Part shown: positions 26,777 to 35,142 of the stretch, piece after piece | Numbering within the stretch: position 1 is the stretch's first letter | Layout of the letters: each line of letters begins with the position of its first letter | NCBI RefSeq assembly: GCF_004361695.1 | Contig: NZ_SNVW01000011.1 | Location: 62,001-126,000, forward strand | Source of the DNA: Curtobacterium flaccumfaciens | GTDB lineage: Bacteria > Actinomycetota > Actinomycetes > Actinomycetales > Microbacteriaceae | Reading direction: 5' to 3' | DNA length: 64,000 nucleotides | Notes under the pieces: generated by a model | Told to the model about the DNA's origin: nothing | The model's database searches: none | What the model saw: the letters and a program-made list of their open reading frames with translations, nothing else | Program-made: the position numbers and the translations under genes

Positions 26777-27568
26777 ATGGACTCCGGCCGCGTCCCCGCC
26801 CTCGCTCGAGCGGCGCTCGAGGCGCCGTTCGAGTTCGCCTACGTGGACGAGACGGGCGACGAGGGCGACCCTGCGGCCTCTCCCGGGGCGACCCGTACGT
26901 ACACGCTGGGCTGCGTCCTCGTCCCCGGCGGAGACTGGACCGATCGCCTGGACTGGCTGGCCGGAGTCCGTCGCGAGTTCCGTGACGCCTACGGCATCCT
27001 CGTCCGCCACGAGCTCAAGGCGAACGTGCTGCTCCGCGGACGGGGCGACCTCCGCGACCTCGGGCTCGGTGACGGTCAGCGGCGTGACGTGTTCCGCCGG
27101 TCGCTCGCCGCGTTGACGGTGGCGTCGTCCGGTGTCTTCGCGGTCGTGATCGACAAGGAAGCGCGGCCGATGGACTACCAGCCGGAGGACCGGGCGTGGA
27201 CCTACCTGCTCCAGCGTCTCCGACTCCGTTCGGAGCGGTCCGGCAAGCCGATCATCCTCGTGCACGACGGCGGAGACGACGCGACGGTCCGCGCGATCCA
27301 CCGCCGGTTCCGCCGACACAGCTTCGCTCCCGGTGGTGTCCGGGTCACGGCGCCGTTGCTGGTCGAGGACCCGGTTCCGCGCGACTCCGCGTCGTCGTAC
27401 TTCATCCAGGCCGCCGACCTCGTGGCGTACGCGGCGTTCCGACGGTTCCAGGCGCCGGGCGCGAAGAGCGGCAGTGTCTGTGACGAGACGATGTGGGACG
27501 AGCTCCGGCCGGTCTGGCGGACCGAGGTCACGAACGCCCGCCGGGACGCGATCGTCGTCTGGCCGTGA
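26777..27568 (+). CDS. DUF3800-domain protein
   Basis: 263 residues. The family marker YVDETGDEGD is at the N-terminus, followed by RHELKANVLL, ILVHDGGDDA and SSYFIQAADLVAYAAFRRFQ near the end. The acidic residues in these positions suggest an RNase H-like metal site, but the activity is not established. DUF3800 genes are scattered, frequently transferred and sometimes found in defence regions. Here it stands alone between housekeeping operons, with its own palindromic promoter and a tandem-repeat tail region. Confidence 0.85.
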   Translation: MDSGRVPALARAALEAPFEFAYVDETGDEGDPAASPGATRTYTLGCVLVPGGDWTDRLDWLAGVRREFRDAYGILVRHELKANVLLRGRGDLRDLGLGDGQRRDVFRRSLAALTVASSGVFAVVIDKEARPMDYQPEDRAWTYLLQRLRLRSERSGKPIILVHDGGDDATVRAIHRRFRRHSFAPGGVRVTAPLLVEDPVPRDSASSYFIQAADLVAYAAFRRFQAPGAKSGSVCDETMWDELRPVWRTEVTNARRDAIVVWP

Positions 27569-27571
27569 CGG

Positions 27572-27716
27572 CGTTCGGGAACGTCCGGAGACAGCACGGG
27601 CGTTCGGAGATCAGAAGGGGCGTCCGGAGAGCGGGAGGTGCGTCCAGGGAACGGAAAGGGGGCGCCCCGTGCTGGGACGCCCCTTGATCTCAGACCTCAG
27701 CCGAGCATGCGCTCGG
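27572..27716 (+). repeat. Degenerate 20-bp tandem repeats and hairpins after DUF3800 gene
   Basis: Four head-to-tail units with the consensus CGTCCGGAGA...GGGG begin at 27582, 27601, 27621 and 27641, the first one base shorter. A G-rich hairpin (AAGGGGGCG...CGCCCCTT, 27656-27686, one bulge) and a perfect CCGAGC-ATGC-GCTCGG hairpin (27701-27716) follow. The hairpins probably terminate transcription. Confidence 0.6.
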
Positions 27717-27813
27717 TTCAGCCCGCACCTGCAGGCTACCAGTCTGGCGCGAGGCGGTCGATGGCCGCGGGTGCGTCACCCGGTGACGGCGGTTTCGCGC
27801 TGGTATCCCACTG

Positions 27814-27827
27814 CGAAGTACACTTCG
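27814..27827 (+). promoter_or_regulatory. Amino acid ABC operon promoter with palindrome
   Basis: The perfect palindrome CGAAGT-AC-ACTTCG covers a -10-like TACACT (27819-27824), 33 bp before the binding-protein start. A repressor bound here would cover the promoter core. Confidence 0.5.
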
Positions 27828-27859
27828 TCCTGCCCTGACCCCCTCACGAAGGCCCGACC

Positions 27860-28681
27860 GTGACCCGTTCCCTCCGCCTCACCCTCGCCGTCGCCACCGC
27901 CGCGGTCGCCGCCATCGCCCTGTCGGCCTGCTCCGCCGGGGGCAGCGGCAACGCCGACGGCACCGTCACCGACGGCAAGCTCACCATCGCGACCGGCCAG
28001 CCCGCGTACTCGCCCTGGGTCGAGGACAACAAGCCCCAGTCCGGCAAGGGCTTCGAGTCCGCGGTGGCCTACGCCGTCGCGAAGGAGATGGGTTACGCGA
28101 AGTCCGACGTCGTCTGGAAGCGCAGCACGTTCGACAGCGCGATCGCCCCCGGCCCGAAGGACTGGGACCTCAACGTCCAGCAGTTCTCGATCGACGCGAA
28201 GCGCAAGAAGGCCGTCGACATGTCGACGCCGTACTACACGACCACCCAGGCCGTGGTCACGACCACGACCTCGAAGGCCGTCGACGACACGACCATCGCG
28301 GCGCTCAAGAAGGACGCGATCGGTGTCGCCACCGGGTCCACGTCGATCGCGAGCGTGAAGAGCGTCCTCGGGGTCACCCCGCAGGTGTTCAACTCGAACG
28401 ACGACGCCGTCCTCGCGCTCAAGTCGGGCCAGATCGACGCGATCGTCACCGACCTGCCGACCGCGTTCTACATGGCCGCCGCGCAGCTCGACGACGGCAC
28501 GGTGTCCGCGCAGTTCCCGGCGGACGGCAAGGGCGACCAGTTCGGGTTCGTGCTGCCGAAGGACTCGAAACTGACGAGCAAGGTCGACAAGGCGCTGAAG
28601 GCGCTGAACGACGACGGCACGCTCGAGGACCTGCAGACGAAGTGGCTCTCCTCGGAGACCGGTACGCCGGTCCTGAAGTAG
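27860..28681 (+). CDS. Polar amino acid-binding lipoprotein
   Basis: 273 residues. Signal peptide and lipobox LSAC near residue 23 place it on the outer face of the membrane. The mature part is a family 3 solute-binding protein: LTIATGQPAYSPWV, GKGFESAVAYAVAKEMGY, DLNVQQFSIDAKRKKAVDMS and DAIVTDLPTAFYMA. The ligand is probably a polar amino acid or related compound. The start is a GTG. The permease and ATPase follow. Confidence 0.9.
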   Translation: MTRSLRLTLAVATAAVAAIALSACSAGGSGNADGTVTDGKLTIATGQPAYSPWVEDNKPQSGKGFESAVAYAVAKEMGYAKSDVVWKRSTFDSAIAPGPKDWDLNVQQFSIDAKRKKAVDMSTPYYTTTQAVVTTTTSKAVDDTTIAALKKDAIGVATGSTSIASVKSVLGVTPQVFNSNDDAVLALKSGQIDAIVTDLPTAFYMAAAQLDDGTVSAQFPADGKGDQFGFVLPKDSKLTSKVDKALKALNDDGTLEDLQTKWLSSETGTPVLK

Positions 28682-28708
28682 CCGCGTGATCCGGTCGGAA
28701 GCCAGCGC

Positions 28709-29587
28709 ATGACCCTGCCAGCAGGTGCCGGGACGCCGGTGGCCACCCCCGCGCCGAGCCCGGTCGAGCTCGAGCGTCGGCTCTACCGCCGGCAGCGCGG
28801 TCGCCGGGCCGTGGTGGTGTCGGTCGCGTCGACGCTCGTCGTCATCGCGATCGCCTACTTCGGCGTCGTGAACACCCCGGGCTGGGCTGCGGTCCAGCAG
28901 TCGTTCTTCGATCCGCAGACGGCGATCGAGTCGTTCCCCTCGATCCTCGAGGGACTCTGGCTGAACATCCGGATCCTGTTCTTCAGCGCGATCGGCGTCG
29001 CCGTGTTCGGCACGCTCCTCGCCGTGGTGCGAGGGCTGCGGAACCCGGTGTTCTTCCCGCTGCGGATGCTCGCGACCGGGTACACCGACCTGTTCCGCGG
29101 GCTGCCGCTCATCATCGTCCTGTACCTGGTGGGCTACGGGATCCCCGGCCTCGGGGTCTTCCCGCGACTGCCCGCCGAGGTCTGGGGCACGATCGCGATC
29201 ACCCTGACGTACTCGTCGTACATCGCCGAGGTGCTCCGCGCCGGCATGGAGGCCGTACACCCGTCGCAGCGTCTGGCAGCCCGGTCGCTCGGCCTCTCGC
29301 ACGCGAAGACGCTGCGGCTCGTGGTGCTGCCGCAGGCGATCCGGAAGGTCACGCCGGCGCTCATGAACGACTTCGTGTCGATGCAGAAGGACGTCGGGCT
29401 CGTGTCGATCCTCGGCGCGGTGGACGCGGTCCGCTCGGCGCAGATCGCCCAGGCCGAGACCTACAACTTCACGCCGTACTTCGTCGCCGGTCTGCTGTTC
29501 GTGGTGATCAGCCTGCCGCTGATCCGCGTCACCGACGCGATCGCGCGTCGCCAGCAGCGGCGCGAACAGATCGGAGGGACCGTATGA
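28709..29587 (+). CDS. Amino acid ABC permease, HisM/GlnP type
   Basis: 292 residues. A long N-terminal cytoplasmic part and one helix precede the permease core, whose EAA loop reads AARSLGLSHAKTLRLVVLPQ. TDLFRGLPLIIVLYLV is typical of polar amino acid permeases. A single permease gene implies a homodimeric channel. It overlaps the ATPase start by ATGA. Confidence 0.9.
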   Translation: MTLPAGAGTPVATPAPSPVELERRLYRRQRGRRAVVVSVASTLVVIAIAYFGVVNTPGWAAVQQSFFDPQTAIESFPSILEGLWLNIRILFFSAIGVAVFGTLLAVVRGLRNPVFFPLRMLATGYTDLFRGLPLIIVLYLVGYGIPGLGVFPRLPAEVWGTIAITLTYSSYIAEVLRAGMEAVHPSQRLAARSLGLSHAKTLRLVVLPQAIRKVTPALMNDFVSMQKDVGLVSILGAVDAVRSAQIAQAETYNFTPYFVAGLLFVVISLPLIRVTDAIARRQQRREQIGGTV

Positions 29588-30366
29588 GTGACAGCGGCTC
29601 GGGCCTGGAGGCACGGATCACCCCCGACACGTCGGCCGCGGTGCTCGAGCTGCGCGGCCTCCGCAAGGCCTTCGGCGAGCACGAGGTCCTGCGCGGGATC
29701 GACCTGACCGTGCACCGCCACGAGGTCATCTGCGTCATCGGCGCGTCCGGCTCCGGCAAGTCGACCCTGCTCAAGACGGTGAACCTGCTCGAGGGCATCG
29801 ACGACGGCGAGATCCTGCTGCAGGGCACGGACATCGCGGACCCGCGGATCGACGTCGACGCGACCCGGGCCCGCATCGGCGTGGTCTTCCAGCAGTTCAA
29901 CCTGTTCCCGCACATGACCGTGCTCGACAACGTGACGCTCGCGTCGCGGCAGGTGCACGGCGTCGGGAAGGCGCAGGCCGAGGAGACCGCTCGTCGGCTG
30001 CTCGACCGGATCGGCCTGGCCGACTTCGCCGGGGCCTACCCGGATCGGCTCTCCGGCGGGCAGCAGCAGCGCGTCGCCATCGTGCGGGCGATCGCGTCCG
30101 ACCCCGAGCTGCTGCTGCTCGACGAGGTCACGAGTGCCCTCGACCCGCAGCTGGTCGGCGAGGTGCTCGACCTGGTCACGGAGCTCAAGCGGCAGGGCTC
30201 CACGATCCTGATGACCACGCACGAGATGCACTTCGCGCGGAACGTGGCCGACCGGATCGTGTTCCTGCACCGGGGCGAGGTCGTCGAGCAGGGCACCCCG
30301 GCCGAGGTCCTCGACGCCCCCGGCCACCCGGCCCTCGTCGAGTTCCTCGCCCGCGTCCACGCCTGA
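29584..30366 (+). CDS. Amino acid ABC importer ATPase, GlnQ type
   Basis: 260 residues with all motifs intact: Walker A GASGSGKST, Q-loop FQQFNLFPHMTVLDN, signature LSGGQQQR, Walker B LLLLDEVTSALD and switch MTTHEM. It energises the uptake system encoded by the two genes before it. The dispersed 13-mer CCTGGAGGCACGG lies inside the coding start (29604-29616) and encodes LEAR. Confidence 0.92.
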   Translation: MSDSGSGLEARITPDTSAAVLELRGLRKAFGEHEVLRGIDLTVHRHEVICVIGASGSGKSTLLKTVNLLEGIDDGEILLQGTDIADPRIDVDATRARIGVVFQQFNLFPHMTVLDNVTLASRQVHGVGKAQAEETARRLLDRIGLADFAGAYPDRLSGGQQQRVAIVRAIASDPELLLLDEVTSALDPQLVGEVLDLVTELKRQGSTILMTTHEMHFARNVADRIVFLHRGEVVEQGTPAEVLDAPGHPALVEFLARVHA

Positions 30367-30432
30367 GCCGGGCCGTCGCGACCGGTGCCGTCGCGACCGG
30401 GGCAGGCGGGACAGGACCCGCGCGACCGGGGA

Positions 30433-31875
30433 CTACGCGACCGGGGCCGGCGCGACGGGGGTGACCCGTGCCTCCAGGCCGTCGTCGGCGACCATGTCGG
30501 GGACGTGGGCTGAGCGTCCGGCCGGCAGGAAGGCGGCGGCGATCGCACTGATCGCGACCACGGCCGCGCCGACCGCCACCGCGGGCTGTGCCGCGTCGAC
30601 GTAGCCGGTCGGGGTGAGTTCGCCGCCGTTGCCCGTGAAGACCGCGGTGAGGACGGCGATGCCGAGCGCGACCCCGATCTCGCGGAGCGTGGAGTTCGCA
30701 CCCGACGCCTTCGCGTGGTCGTGCTGCGGCATCCGGGCGAGCACCGCCGTCGAGATCGGCCCGAACACCGCACCCATCCCGATGCCCGCGAGCACGAAGC
30801 CCGGCAGCAGCGTCGTGAAGGTGACGTCGGCCGACATCGTGCCGGCGATCCAGAACAGTCCCGCGGACAGGAACACCATGCCGCCCGTGATGAGCGCACG
30901 TGTGCCGATGCGGGGCGCCACGATGCCGGCGAGCGGTGCGACGACCATCGGGGCGAGCGTCCACGGCATCGTCCAGACGCCGGCCTCGAGCGGGGTGCGT
31001 CCCTGCACGACCTGCAGGAACTGGATGAGGATGAAGACCGCGCCGAAGGCCCCGAACGAGAACGTCATCGCGACGACGTTGGCGAGGGCGAAGCTGCGGT
31101 CGCGGAAGAAGCGGAGCGGCAGGAGCGGCGCACTGGTCCGGGCCTGCCAGAGGACGAACGCGACCAGGAGCACGCCGCCGCCGACCAGGCCGGTGAGGAC
31201 CTCGCCGCTCGTCCAGCTGGCGTCGTTGCCGCGCACGACCCCGAAGACGACCCCGAGCACGCCGAGTCCGGCCAGCAGGACGCCCACGACGTCGGCGCGG
31301 ACGCGGGCTCCGCGGGTGTTCGGCAGGGCGTACAGCGCGAGCGGGATCGCGACGACGCCGACCGGCACGTTGAGCCAGAAGATGGCCTCCCAGCTCCAGC
31401 TCTCCACGACCGCGCCGCCGATGAGCGGGCCGAGGGCGACGCCGAGGCCGGAGATCCCGCCCCAGACGCCGATGCCGACGGTGCGGAGTCGGTCCGGCAC
31501 GCTGCCGACCAGCAGGGTCAGCGAGAGGGGCATGATCGCGGCGGCCCCGGCGCCCTCGACGGCGCGCCAGACGATCAGGGCCGTCGGGTCGGTGCTCAGC
31601 GCGGCGAAGGCGGAGGAGACCGTGAAGACGGCGATGCCGGCGACGAAGAGGTGCCGGCGGCCCAGCCGGTCACCGAGCCCGACGGCCAGCAGCATGAGCG
31701 CGGCGAACGCGAGCGTGTAGGCGTTCGTGATCCACTGCAGCTCCTCGACCGAGGCACCGAGGTCGGCGTGCACGGCGGGCAGCGCACTCGTGACGACGAG
31801 GTTGTCGAGCGTGGCCATGAACATCGGGAGGGACGCGGCTGCGACGGCGAGCCAGACGGGGATGCGTCGTTCCAT
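30433..31875 (-). CDS. MFS drug exporter, DHA2 family
   Basis: 480 residues with 14 helices; TM1 ATLDNLVVTSALP, motif A GDRLGRRHLF and motif C GVALGPLIGGAVV. It is likely a proton-coupled drug exporter. It is divergent from a TetR gene with two GTAATC-type operators between them. The last residues (DGLEARVTPV) are encoded by a copy of the dispersed CCTGGAGGCRCGG motif. The 3' end and the 66-bp gap to the ATPase gene contain repeated CGCGACCGG steps. Confidence 0.9.
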   Translation of the reverse strand: MERRIPVWLAVAAASLPMFMATLDNLVVTSALPAVHADLGASVEELQWITNAYTLAFAALMLLAVGLGDRLGRRHLFVAGIAVFTVSSAFAALSTDPTALIVWRAVEGAGAAAIMPLSLTLLVGSVPDRLRTVGIGVWGGISGLGVALGPLIGGAVVESWSWEAIFWLNVPVGVVAIPLALYALPNTRGARVRADVVGVLLAGLGVLGVVFGVVRGNDASWTSGEVLTGLVGGGVLLVAFVLWQARTSAPLLPLRFFRDRSFALANVVAMTFSFGAFGAVFILIQFLQVVQGRTPLEAGVWTMPWTLAPMVVAPLAGIVAPRIGTRALITGGMVFLSAGLFWIAGTMSADVTFTTLLPGFVLAGIGMGAVFGPISTAVLARMPQHDHAKASGANSTLREIGVALGIAVLTAVFTGNGGELTPTGYVDAAQPAVAVGAAVVAISAIAAAFLPAGRSAHVPDMVADDGLEARVTPVAPAPVA

Positions 31876-31896
31876 GGGAGGGGTCCGTTCGTTTTG

Positions 31897-31947
31897 GTAA
31901 TCCGATGATTACTTCCGAGGTGGACTGTAGTAATCGACTGATAACCT
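31897..31947 (+). promoter_or_regulatory. Divergent MFS/TetR operator pair
   Basis: A perfect palindrome GTAATC-CGAT-GATTAC (31897-31912) and a near-perfect one GTAATC-GACT-GATAAC (31930-31945) have centres 33 bp apart, about three helical turns. The second overlaps TAACCT (31942-31947), a -10-like box 7 nt before the TetR ATG. The TetR protein probably represses both directions. Confidence 0.7.
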
Positions 31948-31954
31948 GTCAACC

Positions 31955-32620
31955 ATGACCTCCTCGACCACCGGATCGACGCCTCCGACCACGGCGAGCA
32001 CCGGATCGTCGGCGGGTGTGTCGGCCCCCGCCGGCCGCATGCCGGCCGCGCAGCGTCGCGCGATGATCCTCGAGGCTGCCCGTGGTCTCTTCGGGCGTCA
32101 GGGGTACCACGGCACCACGACAGACCAGATCGCCTCGGCCGCCGGGATCAGCCAGCCCTACGTCGTGCGGATGTTCGGCTCGAAGGAAGCCCTGTTCATC
32201 GAGGTGTTCCGCGGGACCCTGACGACACTGCTCGATGCCTGGCGCGAGACGCTGACGCACCTCGGACCGGACGACACCGTCGCCCACGTCATCGGCGAGC
32301 AGTTCGTCGACCTCGCCGCCGAGCGCGGCCTGCACACGATGCTGCTCCAGGGCTTCGTCTCCGGGGCGGACCCGGCGATCGGAGCAGCTGCCCGGGCCGG
32401 GTTCCTCGAGATGTACCGGTTCCTCCGCGACGAGGCCGGGATCCCGGACGAGCAGGTGCAGGGCTTCCTCGGCAGCGGCATGATCTTCGCGGTGATGCTC
32501 GCGATCGACATGCCCTCGCTGGCCGACGCGGACCCTGATGCGGACGCGCTGCTCCGTGCCACCTTCGGTGAGAAGTGCGGGCAGGTGCTCGACCTGGTGC
32601 GCCAGGACCCCGGCGCCTAG
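31955..32620 (+). CDS. TetR-family transcriptional regulator
   Basis: 221 residues. DNA-binding domain: RAMILEAARGLFGRQGYHGTTTDQIASAAGISQPYVVRMFGSKE. The C-terminal domain shows the usual length for a drug-binding TetR. It is divergent from the DHA2 pump and overlaps the convergent quinone oxidoreductase gene by 4 nt at its 3' end. A short Ser/Thr-rich N-terminal arm (about 30 residues) precedes the fold. Confidence 0.9.
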   Translation: MTSSTTGSTPPTTASTGSSAGVSAPAGRMPAAQRRAMILEAARGLFGRQGYHGTTTDQIASAAGISQPYVVRMFGSKEALFIEVFRGTLTTLLDAWRETLTHLGPDDTVAHVIGEQFVDLAAERGLHTMLLQGFVSGADPAIGAAARAGFLEMYRFLRDEAGIPDEQVQGFLGSGMIFAVMLAIDMPSLADADPDADALLRATFGEKCGQVLDLVRQDPGA

Positions 32621-33582
32621 GGCGTCAGCAGGACCTTGCCGATCACCTCGCCGTCGCGCACCCGGCGGTGCGCCTCGGCGGCGTCGTCGAGCGGCAGGAC
32701 CGAGTCGATCACCGGACGGACCCGCCCGTCGGCCACGAACGGCCAGACGTTGTAGCGGACCGCCTCGACGATGGTGGCCTTCTCGTCGAGCGGACGCGCG
32801 CGGAGCGTGGTGGCGCTGATGGTTGCCCGCTTCCGCATCATCGTCCCGAAGTCGAGCTCGCCCGTCCGGCCGCTGCCCGAGGCGATCACGGCGACGTGGC
32901 CGTTCTGCGCGAGGACGTCGAGGTTCCGCCCGAGGTAGTCCGGGCCGACGACGTCGAGGACCACGTCGACGCCACGGCCGTCGGTGTACTCGAGCGACCG
33001 GGCGACGAAGTCCTCCGAGCGGTGGTCGATCACCAGGTCGGCGCCGAGGTCGCGGGACGCCTGCACCTTGCGCTCCCCGCCCGACGTCGCGATCACCGTG
33101 GCGCCGAGCGCCTTCGCCCAGAGCACCGCGTGCGAGCCCATCCCGCCGGTGCCTCCGTGCACCAGGAGCGTCTGGCCCGGCCGGAGCCCCGCGAGCATGC
33201 CCACGTTCGAGTAGACGGTGCAGGCGGCTTCGGGCAGCCCGGCGGCCTCGACCAGGTCGACCCCGTCCGGCACGGGCAGCACCTGCGTCGCGGGCGCGAC
33301 CACGAGCGAGGCGTACCCGCCGCCGGAGAGGAGCGCGCAGACCCGGTCGCCGACGGCGAAGCCCTGCACGTCGGGACCGAGTGCGCGCACGGTGCCGGAC
33401 ACCTCGAGGCCGAGCACGTCGGATGCCCCGGGCGGCGGTGGGTAGTTCCCCGCGACCTGCTGCAGGTCCGCGTTGTTGACCCCGGCTGCGGCGACCTCGA
33501 TGAGCACCTCGCCGCTGCCCGGCACCGGGTCCGGGCGTTCGCCGACGTGGAGGGAACCGTGGTCCGGGGTGATCGCTCGCAT
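32617..33582 (-). CDS. Zinc-independent quinone oxidoreductase (MDR family)
   Basis: 321 residues of the medium-chain dehydrogenase family. VNNADLQQVAGNYPPPPG is the quinone-reductase substrate segment, and VHGGTGGMGSHAVLWAKALG is the NADPH-binding loop. The zinc ligands of alcohol dehydrogenases are absent. It probably reduces quinones or enones with NADPH. The start ATG at 33582 lacks an obvious ribosome-binding site. Confidence 0.87.
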   Translation of the reverse strand: MRAITPDHGSLHVGERPDPVPGSGEVLIEVAAAGVNNADLQQVAGNYPPPPGASDVLGLEVSGTVRALGPDVQGFAVGDRVCALLSGGGYASLVVAPATQVLPVPDGVDLVEAAGLPEAACTVYSNVGMLAGLRPGQTLLVHGGTGGMGSHAVLWAKALGATVIATSGGERKVQASRDLGADLVIDHRSEDFVARSLEYTDGRGVDVVLDVVGPDYLGRNLDVLAQNGHVAVIASGSGRTGELDFGTMMRKRATISATTLRARPLDEKATIVEAVRYNVWPFVADGRVRPVIDSVLPLDDAAEAHRRVRDGEVIGKVLLTP

Positions 33583-33705
33583 GCCCTCGACCGTACGCGA
33601 CCGGACCCGTTCCGCCGTCCGGTCGTGCGGCGGACCCGGTCGGTACGCTCGGCGGGGAGCCGCGCTCCGACCGGAGCGGCGGCCAGGACCGGGGGAACCA
33701 CCACC

Positions 33706-34167
33706 ATGCCGAAGAAGCTCGTCTCGCTCGCCACGGCCGCGATCGCCGTCGCACTCCTCGCCGGGTGCTCGTCCGGCGGTTCGCCGTCCGGTCGGTCGTC
33801 GGACAGCAGTGCCGCCGCGACGCCGACGGCCACGGGCACCGCGTCCGCGCAGTCGCAGCAGGAAGCGTGCGCCCAGCTCGAGGGCGAGTTCCGCTCGTTC
33901 GTCGCGTCGCAGACGTCCGCCTCGGCCCCGGCTGACCCGAAGGCGCGTGCCGCCGTCGTGTCGGAGCTGAACGAACGGCTCGACGCGGCGCTGCCGGACA
34001 TCGGCAACGCCACCGTGAAGACCGCGTTCTCGGACTTCAACGCCGCGGCGAAGGACTACGCCTCGGCGCTCACGTCGAGCGGGTCGGCCGACTCCACCGA
34101 GGCGAAGCAGGCCCAGTCCGACGTCCAGTCGGCCCTGCGGGAGGTCTCGGCGGCCTGCCCCGCCTGA
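33706..34167 (+). CDS. Small secreted lipoprotein
   Basis: 153 residues. Signal peptide with lipobox LLAGC (residues 18-22), then a Ser/Thr/Gly-rich linker and a helical domain (QQEACAQLEGEFRSFVAS; ALPDIGNATVKTAFSDFNAAAKDYASAL; VQSALREVSAACPA). Family not recognised. A TACGCT box stands 57 bp upstream at 33644-33649. It is a single-gene unit ended by a shared hairpin. Confidence 0.75.
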   Translation: MPKKLVSLATAAIAVALLAGCSSGGSPSGRSSDSSAAATPTATGTASAQSQQEACAQLEGEFRSFVASQTSASAPADPKARAAVVSELNERLDAALPDIGNATVKTAFSDFNAAAKDYASALTSSGSADSTEAKQAQSDVQSALREVSAACPA

Positions 34168-34187
34168 TCGCAGTCGACGGGGAGCGG

Positions 34188-34223
34188 GCCCCGTGCCGCC
34201 GGTCCGACCTGGAGGCACGGGGC
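34188..34223. terminator. Two-way hairpin between lipoprotein and aldo/keto reductase genes
   Basis: Arms GCCCCGTGCC and GGCACGGGGC with a 16-nt loop, placed between convergent genes. The right arm contains the dispersed CCTGGAGGCACGG motif (34208-34220). Confidence 0.6.
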
Positions 34224-34230
34224 GCGTCCG

Positions 34231-35109
34231 TCAGACGGCCGCCGGTTGCGACGCGTCGAGTCGGGCGACGTCCTCCGGACGCAGCTTGATCGTCGCGGCC
34301 GTCACCGAGTCGAGGATCGACTGCGGGCGGGACGCCCCGGGGATCGGCACGACGACGTCGCTCTTCTGCAGCTCCCACGCCAGTGCGATCACCTGCGGGC
34401 TGACCCCGCGGTCACGGGCGATGTAGGCGAAGTCCTCGAACGCCGTGCCGAGCTCCGCCGCGTTCGCGATGCCGCCGAGCGGGCTCCACGGCAGGAACGC
34501 GATGCCGAGCTCGTCGCAGAGTTCCAGCTCCGGCTCGCTCGATCGGAACTTCGGTGAGTACTGGTTCTGCACCGAGGCCAGGCGGCCGTCGAGCACATCG
34601 TTGGCGGTGCGGATCTGGTCGGGGTCGGCGTTCGAGATGCCGGCCATCCGGATGACGCCCTCGTCGAGGAGCTCACCGAGCGCACCGACCGACTCGGCGT
34701 ACGGCACGGCGGGGTCCGGACGGTGGAACTGGTACAGGCCGATCGTCTCGACGCCGAGGCGCTTCGCCGATGCCTTCGCAGCCTCCTTCAGGTACTCCGG
34801 GCGACCGTTCTGCGCCCACGCACCGGCTTCGGGGCGGAGGTGTCCGCCCTTCGTCGCGATGAGGACGTCGGAGGTGTCGCCGTGGTACTCGCGCACCGCC
34901 TTCGCGATGAGCGACTCGTTGTGTCCCACCTCGTCGTGGGCGGCCAGGTGGTACGCGTCGGCGGTGTCGATGAGGGTGACGCCGGCCTCGAGTGCGGCGT
35001 GGATCGTGGCGATCGCCTGCCGTTCGTCCGGGCGTCCCTCGATGGACATGGGCATGCCGCCCAGTCCGATGGCACTGACCGACACGTCTCCGATGACTCG
35101 TTGCTTCAT
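34231..35109 (-). CDS. Aldo/keto reductase
   Basis: 292-residue AKR. Tetrad segments are LIDTADAYHL (Asp, Tyr), IATKGGHL (Lys) and IGLYQFHRPD (His). VPIPGASRPQSILDS near the end is the NADPH-binding region of AKR11-13-type proteins. The substrate cannot be predicted. It is followed on the same strand by no partner; the FAD monooxygenase lies 33 bp upstream and may be cotranscribed. Confidence 0.88.
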   Translation of the reverse strand: MKQRVIGDVSVSAIGLGGMPMSIEGRPDERQAIATIHAALEAGVTLIDTADAYHLAAHDEVGHNESLIAKAVREYHGDTSDVLIATKGGHLRPEAGAWAQNGRPEYLKEAAKASAKRLGVETIGLYQFHRPDPAVPYAESVGALGELLDEGVIRMAGISNADPDQIRTANDVLDGRLASVQNQYSPKFRSSEPELELCDELGIAFLPWSPLGGIANAAELGTAFEDFAYIARDRGVSPQVIALAWELQKSDVVVPIPGASRPQSILDSVTAATIKLRPEDVARLDASQPAAV

Positions 35110-35142
35110 GGGCCCAGCATGCGCCGAGGCGGATCGCGGCGC

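Noticed and set aside
26777-27568. A multi-gene phage defence island around DUF3800
   Set aside because: No second defence gene is adjacent; the neighbours are a cupin operon and an amino acid transporter.
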